DNA of 48,335 bases from Deltaproteobacteria bacterium. GTDB taxonomy: Bacteria; Desulfobacterota; DSM-4660; Desulfatiglandales; HGW-15. A model generated the notes under the pieces. That model was not told where the DNA came from and did no database searches. It saw nothing but the letters and a program-made list of their open reading frames with translations. The DNA is taken from contig JAFDJA010000010.1 in the NCBI GenBank assembly GCA_019307745.1, positions 1 to 48,335 on the forward strand. The letters run 5' to 3'. The first letter of the stretch is position 1; every line of letters starts with the position of its first letter. The position numbers were made by a program, and so were the translations under genes. This document shows, piece after piece, positions 1 to 8,573 of the stretch.

Positions 1-187
1 CGCCAGCCAGAAGGTCAAAGCCTATCCAGATTCCCCAGGGATTGTAGTCAGACAGATTTGTTACAGCTCCAAGACCACCCAGAAAACGAAAACCGGATAG
101 TATGATACCAATGATCACTATAATTCCGGCAACAATATTAAACGGTGTCATAAGTGATCTGTTAGGAGTCAGGATTTGTTCAGACAT
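1..187 (-). CDS. hmcC: HmcC-like NrfD/HybB-family membrane subunit (partial, N-terminal 62 aa)
   Basis: Reading the minus strand from the ATG at 187 gives 62 codons that run off the window edge. The fragment has a long hydrophobic segment at about residues 17-35, then the string NPWGIWIGFDLLAG, which is typical of the first helices of NrfD/HybB-type quinone-interacting integral membrane subunits. The start overlaps the stop of the upstream ferredoxin gene in an ATGA arrangement, which indicates translational coupling. Following a 16-haem cytochrome and a four-cluster ferredoxin, this is the expected third gene of an Hmc operon, which carries electrons across the inner membrane. Only the N-terminus is visible, so the choice of HmcC over another NrfD-family protein rests on gene order. 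Confidence 0.82.
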   Translation of the reverse strand, partial: MSEQILTPNRSLMTPFNIVAGIIVIIGIILSGFRFLGGLGAVTNLSDYNPWGIWIGFDLLAG

Positions 188-1239
188 CAAGCATCCTCCT
201 CTGTTTGAGGCTTTGCTGCCTCTTCAAGGGCTTTTTTTACTTCTCTTTGTACTGCGGCATCCTTATCTTTTCGGGCTTTTTCAATGGCGCTGGCAAGCTT
301 TGCATCAGCTTCAACCTGAGTCTTTTCAATTGCACTCTGGACAGCCTGCTCCTGCTCCTCTCTGGCAACCTTTTCTTTCCGCTTGGAAATAGCATAAATC
401 CCTGTTAAAAGGATCGGCCAGAGTCCGGCAACAACAGGTACAGCTCCCAGGGCACCGGCAGTAAATTCTGGAGCCGGTTTAATACCAAGGTCCTCACGCA
501 TACCCAGTTTTTGAAAGGGGACACCGGAAAGATACAACCAGCTTGTACCACCCATCTCATGCTCTCCATAAATATGGTCGACATACTGACCAGGATAGTT
601 GAGGATCCTCTTACGGGCTATCTTGATAAGATCCTTACGTTTGCCAAAGGTAAGGGCCTCCTTTGGACATGACTCCACGCAACCGGGGAGCTTGCCTTCT
701 ATTACCCTTGTAAAACACATGGTGCACTTGACAACCCGTGGGGAAAAGGCACTGTCATATTCATAGGCAGGTATCTCAAAAGGACATGCGACCATACAAT
801 ACCTGCATCCTACACATAGTGAAGGATCATATGTTACAGGGCCTTCCTTATTCTTTTTAAATGCCTTTACAAAACAGACAGACGCGCATGCCGGCTCAAG
901 ACAGTGATTGCATTGAACCTTCCTGAATGCCGGGCTCGTATTATCACTAACGTCATATTTGTTGACCACAGTATAAGCGGTAGTTGTTGTTCTTCGTTTT
1001 CTGTCCATGACAGCAAGATCATCGAATGCTTTTTCAGGCGGTGGGAGCTGGTTGACGGAATTACAGCCTGCTTCACATTTTCTGCATCCTATACAGAGGA
1101 TACTGTCAAAGAGTACTCCAAAACCTTCTGGATATCCCTTGAAATGCTTGTTAGTGGCTGCATCAGCTGATTTGCCTATTGCAGTGCCTACCCCGGCAGC
1201 GCCGATCCAGCCAAGAAATTTTCTTCGTGATATTGACAT
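187..1239 (-). CDS. hmcB: Tat-exported 4Fe-4S ferredoxin subunit of the Hmc complex (HmcB/HybA-like)
   Basis: The 350-aa protein begins with a Tat signal (SRRKFLG followed by a hydrophobic stretch), so it is exported folded. Four cysteine clusters follow: [35 protein letters not shown] and CTMC...CVESC. This is the HybA/DsrO/HmcB arrangement for four [4Fe-4S] clusters. A membrane helix near residues 265-285 anchors the protein. After it comes an unusual charged tail of about 65 residues, rich in Ala, Glu and Lys, with SAIEK repeated, which should form a coiled coil, probably on the cytoplasmic side. The likely role is electron transfer between HmcA and the membrane subunit. A GAGGAG ribosome site precedes the ATG at 1239, and the gene follows hmcA after 28 bp. 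Confidence 0.9.
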   Translation of the reverse strand: MSISRRKFLGWIGAAGVGTAIGKSADAATNKHFKGYPEGFGVLFDSILCIGCRKCEAGCNSVNQLPPPEKAFDDLAVMDRKRRTTTTAYTVVNKYDVSDNTSPAFRKVQCNHCLEPACASVCFVKAFKKNKEGPVTYDPSLCVGCRYCMVACPFEIPAYEYDSAFSPRVVKCTMCFTRVIEGKLPGCVESCPKEALTFGKRKDLIKIARKRILNYPGQYVDHIYGEHEMGGTSWLYLSGVPFQKLGMREDLGIKPAPEFTAGALGAVPVVAGLWPILLTGIYAISKRKEKVAREEQEQAVQSAIEKTQVEADAKLASAIEKARKDKDAAVQREVKKALEEAAKPQTEEDA

Positions 1240-1267
1240 TTAATCTCCTCACATGATTTCTAAACAC

Positions 1268-2887
1268 TCAGTCAATTTTTGTTTTTTCCTTATGGCACCC
1301 GGCACACTCTGTTGCTTTTGGTTTCTCTATATTCATGACATCATGACAGCCAATGCACTGCTGGTGAAAAGCGCCTTTAAGACCAGGCCTGTGAATATCG
1401 CCCTCATCAAAGGGTCTACCATGACAGCTTCCGCATTTAGGGGGTTTTTTATCCGAAGGACTGTTATGATGGCATCCCTGACATATGAAGCCTTCATCTG
1501 AGTGAAAATACATTGCCAGATTATTGTCCTTGATCTTGTTTAACAGTGTGTGAATAATCTTTCTATGCTCAAGCTCAACAGGCTCATACAGGTCTGCCAG
1601 AGTTTTAATAGTTACCTTTTCAGGAATATCCACATCCGCATATGTTTTAGTAATTTTTTTTCTGGAATTCAGGAGTTTTTCAGCAATGATTTTCTCCTCT
1701 TCATCTCCTTGCGGGACTGAAATGTCCTGTTCTGCCTTTAGATGACATTTCTGACAATAGGACGGGTCGCTGCTATCTACTTTCATGGAGGAATGACAGC
1801 CGGCACACTCCTGTTTCTGCTGCATGATGTTATGACATCCCAGGCAGCTTTTCCTGGAGTCCTTTTGATGCATGGCCTTTTCAATCTTCACATAATTGCC
1901 CTCTTCGGAACCTTTAGATGTGTGGCATTGCTTAGCACATGAATCCAGGCTTGCATGATGACATTCTATACAGCTATCATTATATTTTTCATGAGATTTA
2001 TGATCAAATGGGACCGGATTAATCCCTATATCCTTTTCCTGTTCACCGGCTATAGGAACAACTTTGATTAATGCCAGGTCAGGTTGCTTTCGCTCCAGCC
2101 TGGGAGTGTTTTCAACCGTCTTTATTGTTTTCTGCTCCACTGGATTATGGCAGCCTCCGCATTTTACAGGACCTGCCTGGATTTTTTGTGACTGTTTTTT
2201 CTTATGACAGTTGATACAGGACAGGTGAGAGGCCATGCTTATTGAGATTCGTTTTTCTTCTGTCTCAGCCTTATGGCAATAACCGCATGACCCTTCCTTT
2301 CCGAGGGCATAGAATAGCTTTTTTGATTCTTCATCATATTCATGATGACAGGCCCCGCAGTCCCCTTTTCCGGTCACAGGGTCCTTGTTTGCTTCAGTGT
2401 GCCGGAAGTGTAGTGACTTATCAAAATCTATAGGAGTCCATGAGGAGGCAATGATTCTGTTTGTATGGCATTCTCCGCAGACCTCTATGGGGCCTGCCGT
2501 CTGGCCGGTGGATGTTGTCTCCTTATGGCAGCCAATACATTCGGCATGATAGAGATCCATTAATCCATCCCTGTCTGTATCTTCAAGTCGCTTGAAACTT
2601 AATGATAAGCGGCCCGTCTGCCTGTCTTCCACAAGATGACAGCTGCTGCAGTCTTTGTTGTCCTTTTGCAGGGCGTCAGTATGCAGGTCATGGAAAAAGG
2701 GGACATCAGGTCTTTCAAGCGCGCCGAAGGATTCAAGAACATCAATGGTTATGAGGTCGGCCCTTTTTTTGCTGTCTGTTGATTGCTTCTCATCCTCCTC
2801 ACGGGCTTCAATAGTCAATGTAAGGCAGATTATTAATGCAACGAGAACACATATCCCTGCCACGAGAGATCTTTTTCTATCTTTCAT
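1268..2887 (-). CDS. hmcA: 16-haem periplasmic cytochrome c, HmcA type
   Basis: The 539-aa protein has an N-terminal signal segment (residues about 7-28) and 16 haem c attachment sites. Fifteen are CXXCH; one, at residues 317-322, has an extra residue (CAKQCH). Both the haem count and the length match the high-molecular-weight cytochrome HmcA of sulfate reducers, which has 16 haems in about 545 residues. It should sit in the periplasm, take electrons from hydrogenase-linked cytochrome c3, and pass them to the HmcB/C membrane module encoded next. An AAGGAT ribosome site precedes the ATG. It is the first gene of the hmc operon and has about 700 bp of non-coding DNA upstream. Multihaem cytochromes outside the Hmc family could resemble it, but the gene order argues for Hmc. 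Confidence 0.93.
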   Translation of the reverse strand: MKDRKRSLVAGICVLVALIICLTLTIEAREEDEKQSTDSKKRADLITIDVLESFGALERPDVPFFHDLHTDALQKDNKDCSSCHLVEDRQTGRLSLSFKRLEDTDRDGLMDLYHAECIGCHKETTSTGQTAGPIEVCGECHTNRIIASSWTPIDFDKSLHFRHTEANKDPVTGKGDCGACHHEYDEESKKLFYALGKEGSCGYCHKAETEEKRISISMASHLSCINCHKKKQSQKIQAGPVKCGGCHNPVEQKTIKTVENTPRLERKQPDLALIKVVPIAGEQEKDIGINPVPFDHKSHEKYNDSCIECHHASLDSCAKQCHTSKGSEEGNYVKIEKAMHQKDSRKSCLGCHNIMQQKQECAGCHSSMKVDSSDPSYCQKCHLKAEQDISVPQGDEEEKIIAEKLLNSRKKITKTYADVDIPEKVTIKTLADLYEPVELEHRKIIHTLLNKIKDNNLAMYFHSDEGFICQGCHHNSPSDKKPPKCGSCHGRPFDEGDIHRPGLKGAFHQQCIGCHDVMNIEKPKATECAGCHKEKTKID

Positions 2888-2986
2888 TATATAATCCTTA
2901 AATTTGAGTATTGAGATACTGTTTAAACCTGGATCATATGCTTCTGTAAATGGAATAGTCAGCCACAGAAAACCATTGCTTGAATA

Positions 2987-3012
2987 TTACGGCAGGCGTT
3001 TTCACGCCGTAA
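2987..3012. promoter_or_regulatory. Inverted repeat upstream of hmcA
   Basis: Arms TTACGGC and GCCGTAA (7 bp, perfect) flank a 12-base spacer that itself contains GGCG...CGCC. The element lies 100 bp upstream of the hmcA start codon and could be an operator or a leader stem. It has no following T-tract, so a terminator role is unlikely. Function is inferred from position only. Confidence 0.3.
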
Positions 3013-3232
3013 GGTATGGCAATAGTACAATCTGAGTTTAAATACTGGTAAAGATAAAACGGATTAAAAACTGTATAAAACCTGATTTTTTATAACTACA
3101 ACAAATCTATTTTAATCTTCCGATGCGACATTGAAGATGAGTTTTATTTGGTATGAAAGTGTAGAATATATATAAAAAAACAGCGTATTGGCCACGCTAT
3201 CTATTTTATACTGATTTAGTATGGTATATGCA

Positions 3233-3269
3233 TACCTAATTGGTAGGATATATACATACAAAATTTGTA
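3233..3269. promoter_or_regulatory. Two related palindromes with 24-bp spacing
   Basis: TACCTAATTGGTA (3233-3245) and TACAAAATTTGTA (3257-3269) are imperfect palindromes. Both sit in the context CATAC-N8-GTAGGA and their centres are 24 bp apart, close to two and a quarter helical turns. Such a pair resembles a tandem binding site for a dimeric regulator. It lies about 350 bp upstream of hmcA and about 315 bp past the end of cysK. Confidence 0.3.
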
Positions 3270-3518
3270 GGAAATATGTCAACTTATTTATTTTTTTTTG
3301 TAAAAATGCAAATATTGCAGGGCTGAATTCGTAGATAGCAAACCATGTGATAGGGGTGTATTTTCTTTTATTTCAGACAGATAACAATCCTTCTCTCAAT
3401 TGCTGCCTTTATCCCGCGTTGGCAAGATAAGCTGTAGTAGATTTTTACCGCACAAACGGGGTTCAACAATTATTATACCAAAATATCTGTTCTAAATGGC
3501 CTTTAGGGATACAGACAC

Positions 3519-3541
3519 AAATCCCGCTAAGAGCGGGATTT
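3519..3541. repeat. Perfect 10-bp stem-loop downstream of cysK
   Basis: AAATCCCGCT and AGCGGGATTT flank a 3-base loop, 44 bp past the cysK stop codon. Neither strand shows a run of T after the stem, so it is not a textbook intrinsic terminator. It could protect the 3' end of the operon transcript or be a dispersed palindrome. Confidence 0.45.
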
Positions 3542-3584
3542 GAGGGGATGAAATCAGATAGAATTAATAGGAAGATGAAAAAAA

Positions 3585-4508
3585 TTACTTTATAAAAAGT
3601 TCGGTGCTGAGATATCTTTCTCCTGTGCTGGGCAGGATTACTACAATTTGTTTACCTCGGCTCTCTTCCTGTCTTGAGATTCTCAAGGCCGCACAAACTG
3701 CGGCACCGGAGGAGATTCCGCACAAAAGGCCCTCTGTCTTTGCCAATTGCCTTGCTGTTTCAAAGGCCTCATCATTTGACACTGTAACCACTTCGTCGAT
3801 AAGGGATGTATCAAGGATGTCCGGAATAAATCCAGCCCCGATCCCCTGTATCTTGTGCGGACCGGGTTGGCCACCGGAAAGCACGGGTGAGTCAACAGGC
3901 TCCACAGCTATGGCACGGAAAGAGGGTTTTCGATCTTTTATCACCTGGGCAACACCAGTAATAGTCCCTCCTGTCCCCACACCTGAGATAAAGATATCCA
4001 CCTCGCCGCCAGTATCATTCCAGATCTCTTCAGCGGTGGTCTCCCTGTGGACCTTGGGATTGGCAGGATTATTAAACTGATTTGGCATAAAGGCATTTTC
4101 GCCCTGCGCAACAATCTCCTGGGCCTTGGAAATGGCCTCTTTCATTCCCCCGGGGCCCGGGGTAAGGATTATTTCAGCACCCAGGTGCTTGAGTAATTTT
4201 TTCCTTTCAATAGACATTGTCTCAGGCATTGTAAGGCAGAGCCTGTATCCTTTTTGCGCGCAGATAAAGGCAAGCCCTATGCCGGTATTGCCGCTTGTGG
4301 GTTCCACTATGAGTGTCTCTCGGTTTATCAGACCATCATCTTCTGCCGCAGCAATCATGGACATCGCAATACGGTCCTTAACGCTCCCTAAAGGATTAAA
4401 AAATTCTAGCTTTGCCAAGATCTCTGCGTCATAAGCTTCAGCGATCCTGTTAAGCCTAACAAGCGGCGTGCTGCCTACAGTACCGCTGATATTTGCAAGT
4501 TTCCCCAT
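3585..4508 (-). CDS. cysK: Cysteine synthase A (O-acetylserine sulfhydrylase)
   Basis: The 307-aa fold-type II PLP enzyme makes cysteine from O-acetylserine and sulfide in the cytoplasm. The PLP lysine is K44 in GSVKDRI. The substrate-binding loop PTSGNTG starts at residue 70, and the phosphate-binding GTGGTITG is present. The open frame extends 46 codons further upstream, but the ATG at 4508 is preferred because it has a strong GAGGAGGT ribosome site and starts the conserved [19 protein letters not shown] sequence; the longer form would overlap cysE. The gene follows cysE, which supplies its substrate, after 58 bp. It is the last gene of the met-nad-cys operon. Confidence 0.95.
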   Translation of the reverse strand: MGKLANISGTVGSTPLVRLNRIAEAYDAEILAKLEFFNPLGSVKDRIAMSMIAAAEDDGLINRETLIVEPTSGNTGIGLAFICAQKGYRLCLTMPETMSIERKKLLKHLGAEIILTPGPGGMKEAISKAQEIVAQGENAFMPNQFNNPANPKVHRETTAEEIWNDTGGEVDIFISGVGTGGTITGVAQVIKDRKPSFRAIAVEPVDSPVLSGGQPGPHKIQGIGAGFIPDILDTSLIDEVVTVSNDEAFETARQLAKTEGLLCGISSGAAVCAALRISRQEESRGKQIVVILPSTGERYLSTELFIK

Positions 4509-4566
4509 TTTGCACCTCCTCGAAAAGATATTGGAAAAGGTTGAAAACAAAGCAGTAGTCTGGCGA

Positions 4567-5517
4567 CTATTTGTATATAAGCGTTGGCTCCTCAAGCATA
4601 ACCGTAGTGTCTGGCGGAATCGATTTTGTGACCCAGACATTACCACCGATTACAGAACGCGCGCCTATGACGGTTTCACCGCCAAGGATAGTTGCACCGG
4701 AATATACAATAACATCATCCTCAATGGTCGGGTGTCGTTTTTTCCCCCTGAACTTGTCTCCCCCATCCTTTGGCAAAGAGAGGGCGCCTATGGTTACCCC
4801 CTGATATATGCGTACACTTTCACCTATTTGAGAGGTCTCACCGATGACTATCCCTGTGCCATGATCAATGACGAAGTGTTCGCCTATTTCTGCACCAGGA
4901 TGAATGTCTATCCCTGTTACGCTGTGTGCGTACTCTGTCATTACCCTGGGAAGGAGTGGGACCTCATGTTCAAAGAGCTTATGGGCAATCCTGTAGACTG
5001 TGATCGCAAATATCCCAGGATAGCTGAAGATAATCTCATCATGGCTCTTTGCCGCGGGATCTCCCTCGTATACCGCAGCGACATCTGTGGCAAGGATCCT
5101 CCTAAGTTCAGGGACAGATCTCAGGACATCAAGGGAGGCGCTATAGCCCCGGTCTCCGCAGTCAGAACATGACTTGCCATATCTCAGGCAGTCGTGCCGT
5201 ATGCTGTTGGTGATCTGCTCTGAGAGCATGTCAAAAAGGACAGAAACAGATCTTCCCATATTGTATTTCAGGTTGGCAGGGTCCAGTTTTTCCCTTGCAA
5301 AATAGCCGGGAAAGAGAACCTCCTTGAACCGATCGATAATGTCTATCACCGAACTATTGGAGGGGATAGGATCGTAATCAATATGAGTATATGTCTTCGG
5401 ATCAGAGCTGCTGTCAATTATCAACTCTGCTATTTCAGGTAAATGCCTTCTATAGTTTTTGATCAAGTCAACATCGGCCTTGCATCTTGTTTCGTATGAT
5501 CTGTCTTTGTCTGACAT
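4567..5517 (-). CDS. cysE: Serine O-acetyltransferase
   Basis: The 316-aa protein acetylates serine with acetyl-CoA, the first step of cysteine synthesis. The N-terminal half is helical. The C-terminal half is a left-handed beta-helix of hexapeptide repeats, with the conserved block [18 protein letters not shown] and a later GVTIGALS. It belongs to the longer EpsC-like group (about 300 residues) rather than the short enterobacterial CysE. The ATG at 5517, preceded by AGGAGGG, is chosen; an upstream in-frame start at 5592 would overlap nadA. The pair CSDC in the helical half is a possible metal- or redox-sensitive site, but its role is unknown. It lies between nadA (40 bp) and cysK (58 bp). 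Confidence 0.93.
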   Translation of the reverse strand: MSDKDRSYETRCKADVDLIKNYRRHLPEIAELIIDSSSDPKTYTHIDYDPIPSNSSVIDIIDRFKEVLFPGYFAREKLDPANLKYNMGRSVSVLFDMLSEQITNSIRHDCLRYGKSCSDCGDRGYSASLDVLRSVPELRRILATDVAAVYEGDPAAKSHDEIIFSYPGIFAITVYRIAHKLFEHEVPLLPRVMTEYAHSVTGIDIHPGAEIGEHFVIDHGTGIVIGETSQIGESVRIYQGVTIGALSLPKDGGDKFRGKKRHPTIEDDVIVYSGATILGGETVIGARSVIGGNVWVTKSIPPDTTVMLEEPTLIYK

Positions 5518-5557
5518 CTTCGGTTTCCCTCCTGATCTGTTTGATAAAAACCCTGTA

Positions 5558-6598
5558 TCAACCTGCAAGTTCAAGCATTCTGTCCAGTGCAAGCCCAGCG
5601 TTTTCTTTAATATCTTCCTGAACTGTCACAAGGTTATGCTCTCCTATATGTTCAAGTGTGGTCAGTAGCTTTTCAGGACTGATTTTATACATATTGGGAC
5701 AGAGTGATTCCATGAGGGGGAGTATGGTCCTGTCCGGGTATTCCTGAGACAGCCTTTTGATCAGGTTTATTTCCGTTCCAATGATTACTGTTGAGCCTGG
5801 CGAAGAGTCTTCCACATGCTTGACTATAAAGCTTGTAGAGCCTGCCGCGTCAGCAAGAGCAACCACCTCCTGGATACATTCCGGGTGGACAACGATCTTT
5901 CCATTAGGGTATTTCCCCCGTGCCTCCTGGATGTGGTCTGTGCGGAATCTTGTATGGACCAGGCAATAACCTTTCCACAGATATACCCTGGCTTTTCTTA
6001 TGGCCTTCTCGGTATTCCCTCCCAGTGGCAGTTCAGGATCCCATAGGATCATCTCATCAGAAGGGATATTCATGCTGTTTCCTGTATTGCGGCCAAGGTG
6101 CTCATCCGGGAAAAAGAATATCCGCTCCCTCCTGTCAAATGCCCATTTAAAGGCCTTTGGCGCGTTAGAGGATGTGCAGACCAGACCTCCGTTCCTTCCA
6201 CAGTGTGCCTTGATAAACGCGTCTGAATTCATATACACAAGGGGAGTAATCTCATCCCTGGAGGTTATTGCTGTTACCTCGTCCCAGGCCTTTTCAACCA
6301 TAACCTGGTCAGCCATGTCAGACATCCAGCATCCGGCCTCAATATCCGGTATCTGTACTGTCTGGTGAGGCTGGGCAAGAATAGCCGCGCTTTCAGCCAT
6401 AAAATAGACGCCGCAAAATACAATATATCTTGCATTATTATCCGCTGCTGCTTTCTGGGACAGCCCAAAAGAATCACCCCGATAATCACCCAGATCTATT
6501 ATATCGCTTCTCTGATAGTGATGTGTAAGTATGACCAGCTCCTTTCCAAGCCTGTCTTTGATATCTCTTATCCTTTTAATTACCTCTCTGTTCTCCAT
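5558..6598 (-). CDS. nadA: Quinolinate synthase A
   Basis: The 346-aa enzyme condenses iminoaspartate with dihydroxyacetone phosphate to make quinolinate for NAD synthesis. Three conserved cysteines expected to hold its oxygen-sensitive [4Fe-4S] cluster are visible in FCGVYF, VHPEC and ESLCPNMYKI, and the N-terminal LTHHYQ motif is intact. The ATG at 6598, after GGAGA, is preferred over an upstream in-frame codon. NadA depends on Fe-S assembly, so its presence in a sulfur operon divergent from nifUS is informative. No nadB or nadC is adjacent. It lies 167 bp after metW. Confidence 0.95.
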   Translation of the reverse strand: MENREVIKRIRDIKDRLGKELVILTHHYQRSDIIDLGDYRGDSFGLSQKAAADNNARYIVFCGVYFMAESAAILAQPHQTVQIPDIEAGCWMSDMADQVMVEKAWDEVTAITSRDEITPLVYMNSDAFIKAHCGRNGGLVCTSSNAPKAFKWAFDRRERIFFFPDEHLGRNTGNSMNIPSDEMILWDPELPLGGNTEKAIRKARVYLWKGYCLVHTRFRTDHIQEARGKYPNGKIVVHPECIQEVVALADAAGSTSFIVKHVEDSSPGSTVIIGTEINLIKRLSQEYPDRTILPLMESLCPNMYKISPEKLLTTLEHIGEHNLVTVQEDIKENAGLALDRMLELAG

Positions 6599-6765
6599 CT
6601 TTCTATTTCTCCGTAGCTTTATTTGACCTGCCAGGCCCGTTCTTTGAGCCAGCATCTGGTCAGCCGAAATACTATCTGCTCATAAATTTTTTCGCAAGTC
6701 TATATCGACTCTCTTTGTAAAGGGTTGCTGGATGGGGTTGTATGGGGGAGAAAGGGTATTCTGAA

Positions 6766-7395
6766 CTATCCCTTGTATGGGTCCTGGGCCTTTGACCCAT
6801 TTTCTTCTATGAGAAATATCCCATATGTTGCAAACAGGTTGGGAATGAATTTTACAATCTTTCCTGTGGATTCTTCATGCCCGGGGTTAATGGCCGCCTC
6901 TCTGATAATCCGATACCCAGCGTCCCTGGTAAAGTGCCTGAAGTCCCTGATACTCAGGACTCTGATATTCGGTGTATTGTACCATTCGTATGGGAGTTCT
7001 TTGGTTACTGGCGCATGGCCTGAAAACTGGATCTGGGCACGTATCCGCCAGTGGCAGAAATTTGGAAAGCTCACCACCCCTTTTTTTCCGGTTCGCATCA
7101 TCTCCCTGATAAGTTCCAGGGGTTCATAAACCTGCTGAAGGGTTTGACTCAGTATGACATAGTCAAAACAGTCATCAGGATAGTCCAGGATCTCTTCATT
7201 CATATCCCCCTGAAGCACGGAAATCCCCTTTTCTATGCACTCTGCAACCTTGGATTCGTCAAGTTCAATACCGGTCTCATTCACCTGCTTTTCCTCTTTG
7301 AGGTACTGGAGAAGCTCTCCCCCGCCACTGCCAAGCTCAAGCACCTTAGTGCCGGGTTCAATCCATGAGGCCATTATCTGAAGGTCAAATCTCAT
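6766..7395 (-). CDS. metW: MetW methyltransferase-fold protein
   Basis: The 209-aa protein has a class I SAM-dependent methyltransferase fold, with motif I VLELGSGGGELLQYL near the N-terminus and QGDMNE after it. The C-terminal features SFPNFCHWR and LPYEWYNTPN are characteristic of MetW. In many proteobacteria metW is paired with metX and influences homoserine acetylation; its biochemical role is poorly defined. The ATG at 7395 begins just past the metX stop. A TTG at 7404 in the same frame is also possible and would overlap metX. Neither has a strong ribosome site, which suggests coupling to metX translation. Confidence 0.9.
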   Translation of the reverse strand: MRFDLQIMASWIEPGTKVLELGSGGGELLQYLKEEKQVNETGIELDESKVAECIEKGISVLQGDMNEEILDYPDDCFDYVILSQTLQQVYEPLELIREMMRTGKKGVVSFPNFCHWRIRAQIQFSGHAPVTKELPYEWYNTPNIRVLSIRDFRHFTRDAGYRIIREAAINPGHEESTGKIVKFIPNLFATYGIFLIEENGSKAQDPYKG

Positions 7396-7400
7396 ATCAA

Positions 7401-8573
7401 TCAATTCAAATCCTTAAACACACCTTCCAGAAACCCGCATATAAGGCTGGACAGTCTCTTATTGGGAAGGAGAAACGCGTCATGTCCGAAGTCTGCCTCT
7501 ATTTCACAGAAGCTCACATCCAGTCTGTTTTTTTTCATGGCTTTTACCAGATCTTTTGATTGATATGTGGGATAGAGCCAGTCTGATGTGAAGGAGACAA
7601 CAAGAAATTCTGCCTTTGCCTTGGAAAAGGCCTTTACCAGAGAGCCTTCACCATGCTGTCTTTCAAGGTCAAAGTAGTCTGCCGCTTTTGTTATATGCAG
7701 AAAGGAGTTGGCATCAAATCTCTCCACAAACTTGGTGCCCTGGTATCTGAGATAGCTTTCGATCTGAAAATCCGCGCTAAAATCATATGAAAAATTTTCT
7801 CTGTCCTGGAGACGTCTGCCGAATTTCCTGCGCATGGCATCATCTGATAGATAGGTTATGTGGCCTATCATTCGAGCGACTGCCAGACCAAGATCAGGCT
7901 TTTTACCACTTCTGAGGTAATCTCCCCCATTCCAGGAAGGATCAGCCATTATTGCCTGCCTGGCCACTTCATTAAAGGCAATGGCCAGGGCCGAGTGTTT
8001 TGCGGTTGTGGCCAGGGGCATCGCAGATGCCGCCATATCTGGATACCTCACACACCATTCCAGGACCTGCATTCCTCCGATAGACCCGCCAACCACTGAA
8101 AGTAACCGTCTTATTCCGAGTTTATCTAGGAGCCTTTTCTGGACTCTGACCATATCGCCTATGGTAATTACAGGGAAGTTGCATCCAAAAGGCTGACCTG
8201 TATCCGGATCAATAGATCCAGGCCCTGTGGAACCCATGCACCCACCTATTATATTTGAACAGATGACAAAGTATTTATTGGTGTCAATACCCTTTCCCGG
8301 TCCCACCATAATGTCCCACCACCCGGGCTTCTGATCCTGGTGGTCATAGTAGCCTGCAACATGGGAATCCCCTGTCAAGGCGTGCAACACAAGTACTGCA
8401 TTGCTTTTATCCCGGTTAAGGGTCCCATATGTCTCATATGCCAGAGTTATCGGCCCTAGCCTTGTCCCGCTTTCCAGGATAAGCTGATCAGGTGGTTCAG
8501 AAAAGGTGAAGAATTTCTTTTCTACCAGTCCGACAGAAATCCCATCCCTATCATGTTCAATATATTCACTCAT
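7401..8573 (-). CDS. metX: Homoserine O-acetyltransferase
   Basis: The 390-aa alpha/beta-hydrolase-fold enzyme activates homoserine for methionine synthesis. The nucleophile elbow is GGSIGGMQ (the usual version is GGSMGGMQ). The Asp and His of the triad are in FTSDWLYPTYQS and DFGHDAFLLP, and the N-terminal region has LAYETYG and LHALTGDSHVAG. Its start overlaps the end of metY by 8 bp and it is closely followed by metW, so metYXW is one transcription unit. Some MetX-like proteins use succinyl-CoA; the sequence alone does not settle the acyl donor. Confidence 0.95.
   Translation of the reverse strand: MSEYIEHDRDGISVGLVEKKFFTFSEPPDQLILESGTRLGPITLAYETYGTLNRDKSNAVLVLHALTGDSHVAGYYDHQDQKPGWWDIMVGPGKGIDTNKYFVICSNIIGGCMGSTGPGSIDPDTGQPFGCNFPVITIGDMVRVQKRLLDKLGIRRLLSVVGGSIGGMQVLEWCVRYPDMAASAMPLATTAKHSALAIAFNEVARQAIMADPSWNGGDYLRSGKKPDLGLAVARMIGHITYLSDDAMRRKFGRRLQDRENFSYDFSADFQIESYLRYQGTKFVERFDANSFLHITKAADYFDLERQHGEGSLVKAFSKAKAEFLVVSFTSDWLYPTYQSKDLVKAMKKNRLDVSFCEIEADFGHDAFLLPNKRLSSLICGFLEGVFKDLN

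Larger units (their letters stand above)
2888..3584. other. 697-bp non-coding region upstream of hmcA
   Basis: No convincing gene lies here. The region is AT-rich and holds an inverted repeat about 100 bp upstream of hmcA, a weak stem at 3182-3198 followed on the minus strand by a T-run, a pair of related palindromes at 3233-3269, and a strong stem-loop near the end of cysK. It probably carries the hmc promoter and the end of the sulfur-metabolism transcript. Confidence 0.6.

Noticed and set aside
3182-3198. AGCGT/ACGCT stem followed by a T-run on the minus strand
   Set aside because: The stem is only 5 bp and lies almost 400 bp past cysK, so it is too weak to call a terminator.
4509-4646. 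N-terminal extension of 46 codons on cysK
   Set aside because: It overlaps cysE, has no homology to the family and precedes a strong ribosome site at the accepted start.
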